64,000 bases of DNA from Channallabes apus (GCA_030522415.1 CM060107.1:3708847-3772846); one strand, 5' to 3'; shown: positions 44,396-56,513, counted from the stretch's first letter. Translations and numbers: made by a program. The notes: a model not told the origin generated them from the letters alone.

Positions 44396-45186
44396 GACAC
44401 TGGAGCTCAGAAGCCTGTGTCCAGCAAAAGGGCCGATTCTAAATGAAGCATCGTTTCCATGAATGTCACATGACCATGACAAACGAAGCCTCGGAGTCAC
44501 GTGACTGATTCGTTTGGCGGGTCAACTTGTTTGAATAAAGGCTCGTTCACATGGAGCCTCACCAGTAACATCGGCACATTGTGCACCCCGAGTACGTGGG
44601 ACACTTGTACTGTACACTGAGAAACACTTCTCCTATTTGGGAAGCATTTTAATTAATTTCTCCAAATAAGGTAGTTACTTTAATAAGTTGCTAGAATTTA
44701 GTCAGAGTCACTTTTCTCTATTTTTAGAGGGTGAATGTATATTTTGTTCTTCACTTATTTTTCATTTAAATGTTCAGAGATGGTAGTTATGGGCACAAAA
44801 CTAGGCACAGTGTGTTTGATTTAACAGAAACTAATACGATTGCAGTAAGGCAGAAATTAAAATAAATGTAATATAATAGTTTAAATTAGTTAAACTTTAA
44901 AAGAAGAAACATCCTAGTCAAATTATTTACTACACACACAGTGTGTGCGTACTGTATGTATAAATACCTGACAGTTGTCAATAATAAGCGCTTTATCACT
45001 TGCAGCTACACGTCCATGATTCTGTAGTTGTGCTGCTTTGCAATGTGAGCGTCTGTTTGTTACACAATATTTGTCCACTAGATGGCAGTAATGAGCTCTT
45101 GAATAACGCTTCATGAAATTAACCTTCTGGTGAAACTTTCGACTGTAAAGCCTTGACACTTAAATGAGGCTTCATCTCACCATCAG
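44396..45186. mobile_element. Insertion splitting the RTE fragment
   Basis: The RTE frame stops at GTAAGTATGGGGT and resumes at GTAAGTTTGGGGTT, a ~13-bp imperfect direct repeat. The ~790-bp insert has GAAGCCTCGGAGTCACGTGA near its left and, reversed, TGAAGCCTCATTTAAGTGTC near its right end, but I cannot name the family. Confidence 0.4.
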
Positions 45187-45410
45187 TAAGTTTGGGGTTC
45201 AGGAGAGGAATGTGGAAGATGAAATGACGGTGGTGAATACATATTGAAGAATAAAGAGGAACACATAAGAGTGGTGGAAGATGTCCTCAGGTAGACTTTC
45301 TGCTGTGTAGGAGACACAATCTGAAGGAGATTAGAGACTGTACGGTGGTTGAAGGGGACAGTGTATCTAGACAACATCAGATGGTGGACTTCAGGAAGAC
45401 TTTGTGGGGA
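45187..45410 (+). pseudogene. RTE-type LINE endonuclease fragment, part 2
   Basis: Continues the same domain: E-D-E-M-T-V-V-N-T-Y then, through several stops and shifts, sequence related to the C-terminal endonuclease strands (CTGTGTAGGAGACACAATCT, GAAGGAGATTAGAGACTGTA). Confidence 0.7.
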
Positions 45411-46495
45411 CTGAACCCAGGACTGGATGGTACCTACATTATGAAAACTGAACTTTACACCATAAACCAGATCAACATGTTGAGTAGAAGGGAAATGATG
45501 AGCAGTTATGTGTCAGATTCTGATCAGCTTATCATTAGCTTTAACATTTAAACTATTTTTACACTTTTTACCCATCAATGGTGGGTCGTAACTCTGGTCT
45601 ATTAAACAATAAGTAGAAAAAATTGTCACGTGGTGTATTGGCTCAAAATTGCTTTGGAAAATGTTGTGGTACAACCTTTTATATCTAATGTAACTGCATA
45701 ATTATTAATCATTTTATTTCAGGTCATGTGACCTCTTGGCTCAAAATCTACTCTGAAATGTGTGTCACCTGTCCGGCAGAGCACAACCTTTTTCTTATCA
45801 TCAAGTACTACGACCTTCTATAGTCATTAATAATTATTATACACTTTATTTTACACAGTTTCTATATATAAATAAAACTATTACTATTCAGTGATTCACA
45901 TCATGTGTGTTACAGTTTCCTATTCAGTAGTTACTCTCGCACTTGATGTCTTCTGTAGATAGGAAGCAGACATGAGAGAAATACAATAATAAAGAATGAA
46001 AGTTAATATAATAAAGGCCGTCAGTGATTATTACCAGGAGAGAGAACTGTGTACAGGAATGAGGTAAACTCGAGACTTGATGAGTTTCAGCTAATTTTAG
46101 TCATTAATGTACAACAATCCACACAACTGCTGCAGATTTACAGTGAAAACAAAACGTTCAGACAAAGAAAGAAATGATATTTACAAAAAATACAAAAGAT
46201 TAAAATAGCAAAGTCAACAATGGGAGCCGCGAGCGGAGTTTAAAGCAAATAAATAAATAAATAAAACAGCTTCTAACTTTTACGCGGCCAAAAACCCTCG
46301 AACTAAACCGAGTGACCAAACACAAGTACAACTAGTAGCTCTCACTCCTAACTCGTGTTTCTAATCACATCCTCAGCTATACAGTACTGTACTAACCTCG
46401 ACTCCACTCCGTCAACTGGAGATTAAATCCAACAACTGGGACTTGGAGAAGAAACTGTAACCAGCGTCTAGCGCAGTCGAACAGAAACAGCACAC
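45411..46495. other. Spacer, no gene seen
   Basis: AT-rich. Short AAAT run at about 46248-46264. Nothing recognised. Confidence 0.4.
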
Positions 46496-47199
46496 TGTTA
46501 CGTCCCTGACGTATTATATACTATATATATTTTTTTTCTGTGTTGCCTGCTCTCTTGGGTGTGCTTCCCTCTCTCTGTTTTTTTTAAACAGGTTTAATTG
46601 GCCTCTACCGTGGAGAGGGGTGCTGATTGGAGGATCAGTCAGTGATGTGTGCCTTACTCCCGCCTCCTGTGTTGCCATTGGACTAGCACTTTGTGCAGCT
46701 CTATTTAAACGCCATCCTGCCTGCTGCTCGAGAGACAACTGCTTGATTTGTTATGGTGTTTTGCTGGTATATAGTGGACTCATTGTGTATCGACTTTTGC
46801 TGCCCTTTTCGACCTCGATTTTTGCTATTGCCCTTTGTATATAATTTTGTATATAACTTTGTAAATATCATCGTGTATATAGTGGTAAGTAGGGAGTCAA
46901 CGCCCTTTTTGTTCTTCCCCCATTTTTTCTCCTGGTTATGCTAGTCAGGGAGTTAGGTAAGACTATATGTATTTTGGTATGTTTTTGTTGTTAGGTTAGG
47001 TAGACTTTTGTGATTCTAGTTAGTGGGTTTGGTTTATTATTTTGGCATTGTCGGCTCCTGAAGATATTACCACCTTTGTAAATATTTGTACATAGAATTA
47101 AACTGCAGTTGATCTCAACCCCCCCATTTATTTCCCCATTTACCTTCTTTCCTTTTCCTAATTTATTTTGTCTGTTGCGGCCTGACCCTAGACCAGGAC

Positions 47200-47205
<6 letters not shown>
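46496..47205 (+). mobile_element. Solo LTR (710 bp) with 5-bp target duplication
   Basis: Begins TGTTACGTCCCTGACG and ends CCAGGACATAACA, giving TGTTA/TAACA termini. CACAC lies on both sides (the right one begins a CA microsatellite, which weakens this point). It has a TATA-like CTCTATTTAAACGCC and a late AATTAAA signal. No internal region. Confidence 0.65.

Positions 47206-47252
<47 letters not shown>
47206..47252. repeat. (CA)n microsatellite
   Basis: CA run at the LTR right edge. Confidence 0.95.
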
Positions 47253-47255
<3 letters not shown>

Positions 47256-47437
47256 ACAGAGGAAAGCTGGAAACTACTAACCGCCACAACGTTCAAATAA
47301 AAAATAAAAATAATAAAAAAGTCGCTGCACACGTCACTTCCGGGTTCTCATGCTAGACTGGAACAAAATACTATGGGACGTAACGATGTGATTTAAAAAT
47401 TTCTTTAAAGGTTTTTTTTTTAAATAATTTTAAATAC

Positions 47438-47440
<3 letters not shown>

Positions 47441-47477
<37 letters not shown>
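47441..47477. repeat. (TA)n microsatellite
   Basis: TA run followed by a G-rich AGAGGGGGGTGGGGGGGG. Confidence 0.95.
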
Positions 47478-47481
<4 letters not shown>

Positions 47482-47489
47482 GGGGGGTG

Positions 47490-48210
47490 GGGGGGGTTGA
47501 CAAAAAAAGATTGTGCCCTCTGCAGGACAAGTGGACACACATTTCAGAACAGGTTTTTAGGCAATAGGTCACATGGCCTGGAAGGTATTGAAGTAAGATG
47601 CAGAATTATTTAATATTAATTATTAATAAATATCCAAAGTGATAATATTGAATAGAAAAAGATTGTGTCCTCTGCAGGGCAGGTGAACACACATTTTAGA
47701 ACAGACTTTGAGACAATAGTTTATTTATTTATTTTAAATATGAATGTTTATAATATTAATATTATCCGTATTTCAGTCGGACAGTAATTTGCAGACGGTC
47801 CCTAACTCGCGCAGTAGGTGAGCTGCTTTCGCCGGACTCTGTAAGCGAATCTCCGCTACAAATCAGCGGAGCTCGAATATCCAACGTCAAACACGCAGTC
47901 AAGTAAAGCAGTTTATCTGTCCTGATAACTAAACTACAGAACCTGACTTACTGCTGCATTAGAACTCATTAATACACACGTGTTTTTCCGCTCAGTCATA
48001 AACCATCTATTAGTTTATTGTAATTAAAGACGTGCTGTGTTTTTATTTTATGGAAGTTCTCGACGCGCGTGAAGTCTCCCAGTGCACTCTGCATGCGTGC
48101 ATCGTTGATTCTGCACTAAAAGTGCAGTTTTGTCGGTGTACAGACGAACCTGTCAGAACCCACACATGGTTCAGAACCTGCCATGAAATACTGTTTTTTA
48201 CTTACACTTA
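47490..48210. other. Spacer, no gene seen
   Basis: Contains an imperfect ~75-bp direct repeat (GATTGTGCCCTCTGCAGGAC at ~47510 and GATTGTGTCCTCTGCAGGGC at ~47661). The GC-richer 47800-47900 could be a promoter or exon, but nothing definite. Confidence 0.4.
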
Positions 48211-48216
48211 CTTACA

Positions 48217-48245
48217 CTCACACACACACACACACACACACACAC
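48217..48245. repeat. (CA)n microsatellite
   Basis: CA run. Confidence 0.93.
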
Positions 48246-48551
48246 TGTAAGAGTATACAAGTGCCACAGTATATGTTTTGGGTCACTCCATGACTGTAGA
48301 TTAAGATTGACATCTGACCCAAACCAAGCTCCGCCTATTCCCACTTCCAGATTCCTCTATTTCAGGTTTATATCTCCGGTAGCTCTGTGCTGCGCTATAT
48401 TTTGTCAGTCGTGACTTTACAACAGTTTCAAGAGTCTTCAGGACCTCAGGGAGAGTCTTATCCAGTAGCCCCGCCCCTAAGCAGATGTTTAGCTACGTCA
48501 TTGATTCTACATGAATTATTCACACTGTAATGTGTTGATCATGAATGTACG

Positions 48552-49015
48552 GTGGCCCAGAAGGGCAAATCATCTTTCCCATATATGTGTTTTTTCCCTT
48601 GTAAAAGTTTTTTTTCCCTTGAAAGAAATTTTTTTTCCTTGAAAAAAAAATGTTTCCCTTGAAAATGTGTGCTTTTTCTCTTGCAAATGTTTTTTTTTTT
48701 CTTGAAAAAATTTTTTTTTTCTTGAAAATGTTTTTTTTTTTTCTTGGAAAAAAATATTTTTTCTTGAAAATGTGTGTTTTTTCCTTGGAAATAAAAAGTT
48801 TTTTTTATTTGAAAAAAAGTTTTTTTTTCCTTGAAAAGAAAAATTTCTTGAAAATGTGTGTTTTTTCCTTGGAAATAAAAAGTATTTTTTTTCTTGAAAA
48901 AGTTTTTTTTTCCTTGAAAAAAAGTTTTTTTTTTCCTTGAAAAAATTTTTTATTTTCCTTGAAAAAAAAAATTTTTTTCCTTGAAAAAAAAAAAAATTTT
49001 TCTTGAAAATGTGTG
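48552..49015. repeat. CTTGAAAA low-complexity array, expanded copy
   Basis: About 25 irregular units of 15-20 bp alternating T runs and CTTGAAAA. It begins with the GGCCCAGAAGGGCAAATCAT block. Long frames of F, K and L through it are artefacts. Confidence 0.9.
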
Positions 49016-51145
49016 CGTTTTCCCGTTTGTGCGCAACCGCTTTCCCCGTGTGAAAAACTATCTTTCTCCCGTATTTTGCAAGCTAAATGCTAAAGCTAAC
49101 GCGCAAAGGACTATGGGAGTTGAGGTCCAAACGCAACTAAACACGGAAGCTTTCCGGATATCAGCTCCACAACACCACCATTGGAATGTACAGTGAATTA
49201 TAGCGCGATAACGTTATAATTTTCCCTAATTTTTCAACTGGACACATTTACCAGGTAATGTTTAATATATAAAATTAATTAGATGTTACTGTTTTAGGCA
49301 CTAATGATAACTTTGTAGCAGTGTTAATACTTTTGGAGTGTTTGGGGGAAATGCCGAGCCGAGTGTAAATGTCAGTGATTAAAAGGAAGATAATCTCATT
49401 TAGACCATTAAACACTGATATAAACCATCAGCTTCATGCCATCTCTGTAATATACATCCACATATGGATTTATAAGCAAGCTAATATCACTATGCTAACC
49501 GCTAGCGCTTAGCATGGGGAAACTAGCATGTTCATTAACATATATTAATTTAATAGTGTATTTGGACACATATACGTGATGTAAACAGTTAGCTCCATTG
49601 TTTCTGTAAAACACCTGTCCAAATATGGATCCATAAGCAAGTTAATATCATTATGCTAAGCGCTAGTTTACTAAAAGAGCTAAGATAGCAGAATGTCCAC
49701 TGTTGACTATCAACTATTGCTAATTATCCCTGAGCTAATTCTTAGCTGCTCCTGTTATGGGTTAAATGTTACAGATGGTTAATGAATTGTTGTATGCAGT
49801 TTATTGGAGCTCATGAGTGCCATATAGTGTATACAGTAATCCCTCGTTTATCGCGGGGGTTACGTTCCGAAAATGACCCGCGATAAGTGAAATCCGCGAA
49901 ATAGAAAACTTTTTTTTTTTTTTTTACAATTAGCAACTATTACATGTATACAAATACAGTGACTCACGTGTAGGCCGTTTCACTGCTCTTCAGACTGGGC
50001 CGCTGCATCCTGACTGCGCTCTGCAGTGTTCTCTTCTTCTGAAGCCCGCGGTGCAGGTGTGTTTGTTCGGGAGAAGAACATAGTGATAGGCAGCTGTTGT
50101 CGCTCTTTTTTCTTCTTTGCAAAAAGATCCTTGTACACCGACATGCCACCATCGATTACGTTGGAGAACTGTAATGAACGGCTCATCAAAGGGTCCCATT
50201 CCTCAGCTACTCGCTTAAGTTCAGTGGCCATTCGCACCATGGTTGCACATAAAGCTGTTTTATGTACGTACACATAACTGCACGAGACGACAAAATGATA
50301 ACACAATTCGTAGCATGTTTTGATACAAGAAGCGGGAGTGAGTTTTTAGCGAATCAGAATGCAGAACACAATGCACCAAAAAAAAAAAAAAAAAAAATGC
50401 ATTATGAAAATCCGCGAAATAGCGAATCCGCGATAAGTGAACCGCGAAGTGGCGAGGGATCACTGTAATACTGCAGTGTAATGTAGTGGTATTATCATAG
50501 CTAGAGATCTTCTGAGTAGTTAGCTATGTGATTACACAATGTACAGTATGTAACAGTCAAGAAAAGGGGCTTTTGTTCAGGTTCTGTCTATTCTATTATA
50601 AAGTCATTAAATATGTGTTTATACTCCTTATAACATGTATGCTTGTGTGTTTTCCTTTTCACAGTGAACTGTATGTAAATCATCAACTGCCTGTGTATCA
50701 GCTGATTTCTACACCAGGTGTACATCCTGAGCAGAAGGTGAGTGTTCAGAAGTATTCACCCCTCTTTTCAAGAACACCACTGAGCACATCTTAATCTGGG
50801 GACAGGGGCAAATTTCTCTTCATGATGTGTGTTAACGAATGGTGTAGATGGGGCCAAATTCTGCAGCAATCCTTAATAACAAAACCCAATAATTGTACAC
50901 AGCATTACTAAAAGCTTGCGTTCTATGAAATATATAAAATGTTGTGTGTGTGTCTGCCTGCATACGCGTGTGTCAACCTGCATAGTAACATCATGAAGTC
51001 TTTTAACTAGACACTTACATTAACATATCTTTATTTCTCCCCTGTTGTAGATTGTCGTGGAGAAGACAGACCCTTGATGATCTGCCTTCTTGCACCACCA
51101 ATACATGCATGTATTTAATTAATTTGTAAATAAAGGGTTTAATGT
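49016..51145 (+). other. Three-exon transcription unit of unknown identity, copy C
   Basis: Near-identical to 21563-23035. Exon 1 ends at 49254 (CCAG|GTAATG), exon 2 is 50665-50737 (73 nt, identical to copy A), exon 3 starts at 51051, and AATAAA lies near 51129. Intron 1 carries a Tigger-like insertion (49834-50465) that copy A lacks. The promoter region reads GACTATGGGAGTTGAGGTC, a better match to the ZNF143-type ACTACAA/TCCCA motif than copy A. The product is not recognised. Confidence 0.5.
49834..50465 (-). mobile_element. Tigger-like element with TA duplication and visible empty site
   Basis: TIRs CAGTAATCCCTCGTTTATCG and, reversed, CAGTGATCCCTCGCCACTTC, between TA at 49832-49833 and 50466-50467. 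A minus-strand frame from about 50240 to 49980 (L-K-R-V-A-E-E-W-D-P-L, D-G-G-M-S-V-Y-K) looks like a Tigger/pogo-type transposase C-terminus; the catalytic part is missing. The empty site in copy A reads GTGTATAATACTGC. Confidence 0.85.
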
Positions 51146-51504
51146 AATTTATAGTTGAGTATTTATTTCCAGTTTGCTTATTCTTTAGCAAAACAGTTAA
51201 AGTGCATGTAAAGCATTGCTGCAAATGACATTGAATAGAATCAGATGTTACTCCACTCTGTGTAAGGGTACAGGCTTATATAAAGTATGTGATTTTAGCA
51301 TCATTAATGTTGTTCTGCTAACTTGTACATGCTGCCTTGGAGATCGAACAACATATTTCATAATATTTATGAATAAATTAATCCCATATGTTAAGCAGTT
51401 AAAACAGAGGTTCTTTGCATTTCCAAAAATTCATTTCTATGTTATTCAAAAAGTAAAACTTTTTGGTTTCATTTAAATGATTACTGCTTACACCTCCATG
51501 AAAA

Positions 51505-51705
51505 TCAAAAATCCAGTATGTCAAAATATTAGAATATTTCACTGCGATCATGGGGAAGACTGCTGACCAAACAACTTGTCCAGAAGATGATCATCTACAC
51601 CTTCCAGAAGGAGTGTAAGCCCCCTAATGTCAAACACTACCACCAACTATTTTGCTGACTATTTAGTTGCTTGATTGGCCAGCCATCTCACCTGACCTGA
51701 CGTTT
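51505..51705 (+). pseudogene. Tc1-like transposase scrap (third family), copy C
   Basis: Same as 23205-23400 but with more 5' flank (AAAATCCAGTATGTCAAAAT) typical of this Tc1 family. ~190 bp before it were lost from copy A. Confidence 0.75.
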
Positions 51706-52017
51706 CATGGGAAAGATGAGCTGAAATCTGGGATAAATTTACAAGCTGAATGCTTCAAGTGTTATCTGCACATTCATGCACACTTTTGCACTATAGATTT
51801 ATATTTCCATTTATGGACCACTGCACAAATCACTTTAATAATAAGACACTTTAAGAAGTCACTTTTATGCATATTTTCACACCCCAGTCATTTCTACATT
51901 TCTAATTTGGACAAATTTCTATTTTCTTCTTTTATATTTCTTATTGTTATATTGATATTTTGTTCGTATTTGTACAGTATATTTTACTAGTTAATTTCAC
52001 TTTCTACCGTATTTTAC

Positions 52018-52090
52018 GTTGGCCCAGAAGGGCAAATCATCTTTCCCGTATGTGTATGTTTTTTCCCTTTGTGTGTCGTCCCCTCCCCCC
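52018..52090. repeat. GGCCCAGAAGGGCAAATCAT block, right copy
   Basis: Direct repeat of 48552-48604. Confidence 0.75.
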
Positions 52091-52376
52091 CTCCCCCCCA
52101 ATTATTTTATAATTTAAACACTTTTGCATGACATTCTAATGTTTTGAGATAAACTGTATTTCAAATGTCACACTCATTGTTTACATGTGTATTTTAATTA
52201 TTTGGCAATTTATGATACTTTTATTCTTGAACATTTCATTCACAGTACATATATATAACTACTATTCATAAGCCTACATGTTTTTATGTAACCCATTGCA
52301 TTAAGCTGTTAAACATGACACCCTGGTTATGTTTCAAATTCAAAATTTTAATTTTATTTGTCACGTCCACAGTTTA

Positions 52377-53190
52377 CAGCCCCATCTAGTGGCAGGTTTA
52401 GCCTTACTTTTAAATCGCTATTTCAGATGTTCACATGATTGAGGAAAAAATAGAAATATATATATAAATAGAACATTCATTCATTTTCTGTACCGCTTTA
52501 TCCTTATATACAGGGTCGCGGGAAACTTAGGGCACAAGGCGGGGTACACCCTGGACAGGGTGCCAACCCATTGCAGGGCACACACACATACACACTTGGA
52601 ATGGGCAATTTGGAATGTCAATTAACCTAACCTACATGTCTTTGGACTGTGGGAGGAAACCGGAGTACCCGGGGGAAACCCACCAAGCACGGGGAGAACA
52701 TGCAAACTCCATGCACACAGAGACGGGAATCGAGCCTGCCCCGGGAATCGAACCCAGACCCTGCAAGGTGACAGTGCTAACCACTACACCACCGTGCCGC
52801 CTAAATAGAATATATACAAATATATCTTCAAATATACAGCACAACTACGTGATGCCAACACACAACATGGCCAATACTACAGCTTAATTAAAATGGCTAA
52901 TCAATTAACTTTAACCAGAACAGATAACATTTATACACAAATATAATGAACATTATTGTAAATAATTATTATTATTATATATATTATTATATATAAAGTA
53001 AATTATTGTAAATAAAGTAAAACTTACAAGCGATGCTGTTGCAATGTTAAAGATTACAAAGATGCACGAAGATTAAGAGAGCTATAGTTATCGCTGCCCG
53101 CATGAAGCACTTTCTATTTTTTCCTGAATCACGTGAACACCTGAAATAGCGATTTAAAAGTAAGGCTAAACCTGCCACTAGATGGGGCTG
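52377..53190. mobile_element. Long-TIR element flanked by TA, copy C
   Basis: Same as 25094-25857. TA at 52375-52376 and 53191-53192. It contains the tRNA-like repeat (52484-52803, minus) and an extra ATT-rich patch at about 52960-53000. Confidence 0.85.
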
Positions 53191-53974
53191 TAAACCATTA
53201 ACAAAGTCAATAGAAAAAATACTGCCAATTTAATTGATTGTACTTAATAAACACCTAAAACCCTCATCATATTAAGCACAACATAAAATCTGTTCACATT
53301 AAACTTGTTCCATCACAGACATACTTCACATTGTTTCTGAAGCTGGTGAAGAGTGTTTGTCAGCTGTTTGTCAATCAACTATGGTTGTACACCCTGTTCG
53401 TTTCACCACCACTACAGGTTACATGAAAATATTAGCGACAGTTTGGTGACTTAATTTATATATTTGTCTATTATGGCATGCTATTGATAAGTTAACCCAT
53501 GTCGAAATAAATGTTATTGGAAGAATTTAGTGCAATGTTTAATTTACGCTGTCATGCAAAAGGAGTGAAAAATCGATTCCTGAGCAAACGATGTCAGCTA
53601 ATTCAGGACCTTCACTGTAGACAGCGCCTTGTAACGTCGGACGTAAGATGCAGCGATTTAAGAAGACTCTTAAGGGACTTTTCGGGAAACACATTTAGAA
53701 AAGTAATCAGTTTATGTAAGATATATCTTAAGAGTCTTCTTAGCGCGCTAAGAGTGTGCGTTATTTCGATTCCAACCTCAGATCTGAATACATAGTGTTT
53801 GCATGTTCTTCCTATGCTTACTTACTGTAGTTTCTTCCAGGTACTTTAAAGACGGTGGAGTGAGTATAGAAGATGAATAAAGTAAATAAAGTATGGCACT
53901 ATCCTGATTATTAAATGTCATATAGAATGTTTTCTTTGCTTAATATTCTTCTAAATTTGAAAACTAGTTTAAGT

Positions 53975-53976
<2 letters not shown>

Positions 53977-54022
<46 letters not shown>
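53977..54022. repeat. (AAT)n microsatellite
   Basis: Trinucleotide run. Longer than its copy at 28607. Confidence 0.95.
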
Positions 54023-54231
54023 CAATCTTTAACCACATTGCATAGAATATCATTTCAGTGTTTTCATCTTCACATAATACGTTTCATGGGAATGACCTAC
54101 TGTGTGTAATTGTTCTGACTAACACTATTCATAATTCACCCTCAACAGGTTGTTCCAATGAAACAGTTGTGATTAGACATAAAAATAAATATTTCAATAT
54201 TAATTTTGGTAACGAATCAAATTTAGGCTGC

Positions 54232-54388
54232 TCGTGGATTAACGGTTAGCATTTTCTTTTTTCACTTACAGGGTCCAGATTCGATTCCCATTGGGGTCTG
54301 TGTGGTTGGCGTTTGCATGTTGTCCCCGTGCATGGTGGGTTTCCTCCCATAGTGGTACTCCCATAGTTCCCATAGTGTATGAGTGAGC

Positions 54389-54443
<55 letters not shown>

Positions 54444-54445
54444 CG
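54232..54445 (+). repeat. tRNA-like dispersed repeat, 5' half, with (GT)n
   Basis: Parallel to 28855-29060. The GT run (about 54391-54440) now abuts a MITE. Confidence 0.85.
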
Positions 54446-54792
54446 TGATGTTCTTCATTCTCGGCATGTGGATGTTTTTAACAGCGAGACGAAGGAGTTT
54501 GTTTCAAAAGAGGCAGACGGTTAATACAAAAAGGTGTGTGCGATCCTTCTCTGGCTGTTCTAAATATAGCGGCTCTGTTGTGTCTCGTGTCGCAAGTTCG
54601 GTGACGCAGTAATGAAGATTTTCTCCGGATAATCAGTGACCAGCAGAGTTTACACGTCACGTTTTGGTTCGGCACGCTTGGAACCTCGGCTGAAAAAGGA
54701 CCAGGTACTATGTACTGCTCCCAGTGGATAACCCCCAAAAAGTGAGTTGAACTGAACCGTGTCATGCCGTACTATGCAGTGGAAAAGCGCCA
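54446..54792 (+). mobile_element. TTA-targeting MITE, 5'-truncated
   Basis: GATGTTCTTCATTCTCGGCA to GGAAAAGCGCCA, then TAAGAGTCCTGG where the other copy has CTCTAAGAGTCCTGGG, so the insertion was at a TAA/TTA site in the repeat and the left half was later lost. Confidence 0.82.
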
Positions 54793-54868
54793 TAAGAGTC
54801 CTGGTATAGGCTCCAAGCTTACAGTCGATGAGTGAGTGAGTAAAAACTAGTCGCTCACTTGTCAGTTG

Positions 54869-55078
54869 ACCAGAAGACGACTTTATGTTCTTATTGTTCT
54901 CAGCAAATCCTTTAATAAGAATTTTTTAATTCCTTTTTTTTTTTTAATAAAAAATTGTAAACATTTTGTATATGTCGCTAAAAGTGATGTCCATCCTGTC
55001 ATTTGGGGAAAGTGTGAGAAATTGGTCGATATAATCAGTGACATCACCAGCATCACCTTCACTGGAAAGAATAACACT
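54869..55078 (+). other. Possible exon of unknown gene, copy C
   Basis: Same frame and donor as 29220-29426 (AACACT|GTAAGTA). The only changes fall in the T run before it. Confidence 0.3.
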
Positions 55079-55323
55079 GTAAGTACATTACGTGTTCACA
55101 CATATTTTACCATTTTCATTATATTGTGATTGTGTGCTGTTTATCACATGTTTCGAATTTCTTGTCGACATGTTGAGCTTAACATCAAACTACAGTCACC
55201 TGCAACAGTGAATCACTTTACTAACTGAAGGTCCACCATGTGATCATAGGACAGAATAGTGAGGGACTTTTCTTAAATGGGTGCTAGCTAACAAACAAAA
55301 ACAAAACCTCCCCACCCACACCT

Positions 55324-55327
<4 letters not shown>

Positions 55328-55354
<27 letters not shown>
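55328..55354. repeat. (CA)n microsatellite
   Basis: CA run in the H1 upstream region. Much shorter in the other unit (29678-29690). Confidence 0.9.
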
Positions 55355-55358
<4 letters not shown>

Positions 55359-55734
55359 GCTCTCTCAACCTGTCTCCCTAAGCTGTGCTTTACACAGACC
55401 AAAACAGGCTCCGTTTCAAATCCTACACACAGCGCTCGGCCAGTGCTCACACACCGAGCTCACTGACAGGACTCGCCTTCAGTTCGGACCAGAGTTCTTA
55501 CACCGGTGCGACCTGTTTTTGTCCGGTTTTTACACACGACACGCACGAAATGCGCAGTCCGCCGGCTCGAGCTGCAGGCGCGCCGCGCACTTTTATGGCT
55601 ACTGCGCGAGAGTGCGGCTGTCTAGCTGGCCGTGTCGGGCCTCGGAAGAAAGAGGAAAGGCCTTTCTCACTAAACGTGTGCTTGAACGCTTGAGATCTGC
55701 CGTCAGGACTCGGATATTCGCAGAGAAATGTCCG

Positions 55735-55897
55735 GAGAAAACACACTCGCTATCGTGTGACGGAAGCGCAGGCATTCAGCGGCTGCCGGGTTGAGTCTAC
55801 ACCGTTCTCATGTGTGCTTTAAGATCAGAGGGGAGGTTCCAGTGTTCTACAGCGTGATCAGCGTTACACTCGTTTATTCTACTTAGCTCCCTGAGAG
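55735..55897 (+). promoter_or_regulatory. H1 promoter with AAACACA box
   Basis: AAAACACACTCG at about 55738-55748 is the H1-specific box. GATCAGCGTTACACTCG and a TTTATTCTAC lie before the 5' UTR. In the other unit the H1 relic is fused directly after this box. Confidence 0.65.
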
Positions 55898-56458
55898 ATG
55901 GCAGAAGTGGCTCCCGCGCCCGCCGCCGCGCCGGCCAAAGCGCCCAAGAAGAAAGCAGCTTCGCGGCCAAAGAAAGCGGGGCCTAGCGTCGGCGAGCTGA
56001 TCGTCAAAGCGGTTTCCGCGTCCAAGGAGAGGAATGGCATCTCTCTCGCTGCCCTGAAGAAAGCTCTGGCTGCGGGTGGATACGATGTGGAGAAGAACAA
56101 TTCCCGCGTCAAGCTCGCCGTCAAGAGTCTGGTGGAAAAAGCGGTCTTGGTTCAGACCAAAGGCACCGGCGCGTCTGGCTCTTTCAAGCTGAACAAGAAG
56201 CAGACCGAAGTCAAGAAAACCGCACCCAAAGCGAAGAAGCCGGCCGCCAAAAAGCCCGCCACAGCGAAGAAGCCCAAGAAGGTAGCGGCCAAGAAACCTG
56301 CCGCGGCCAAGAAAGCCACCAAGAGCCCCAAGAAGGCGAAAAAGCCGGCGAGCCCTAAAAAGGCAGCCAAGAGCCCCAAGAAGGCGAAGGCAGTTAAACC
56401 CAAGGCTGCCAAGCCTAAAGCGCCCAAGGCGAAAAAGGCAGCTCCTAAAAAGAAGTAA
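55898..56458 (+). CDS. H1: Linker histone H1, complete
   Basis: 186-residue linker histone that binds the nucleosome dyad and linker DNA. The Ala/Pro-rich N-terminal arm runs to ~27, followed by the winged-helix globular domain about 28-100 ([12 protein letters not shown] ... G-A-S-G-S-F-K-L), then a Lys/Ala/Pro tail with repeated T/S-K-S-P-K-K and A-K-K-P units (CDK-type SPKK sites). Single exon, stem-loop 40 nt after the stop, H1 box upstream: replication-dependent. It is slightly shorter than mammalian H1s (~210-220) because of a shorter tail. The neighbouring H2A follows ~880 bp downstream on the same strand. The only full H1 in the window. Confidence 0.97.
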   Translation: MAEVAPAPAAAPAKAPKKKAASRPKKAGPSVGELIVKAVSASKERNGISLAALKKALAAGGYDVEKNNSRVKLAVKSLVEKAVLVQTKGTGASGSFKLNKKQTEVKKTAPKAKKPAAKKPATAKKPKKVAAKKPAAAKKATKSPKKAKKPASPKKAAKSPKKAKAVKPKAAKPKAPKAKKAAPKKK

Positions 56459-56497
56459 ACATGTTAAGTTTATTTCTTTCAGATTTCCCTCCTAAAC

Positions 56498-56513
56498 GGC
56501 TCTTTTAAGAGCC
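56498..56513 (+). terminator. Histone 3' stem-loop of H1
   Basis: GGCTCTTTTAAGAGCC. Confidence 0.96.

Noticed and set aside
48650..49196. Phe/Lys/Leu-rich frames
   Set aside because: Translation of the CTTGAAAA low-complexity array.
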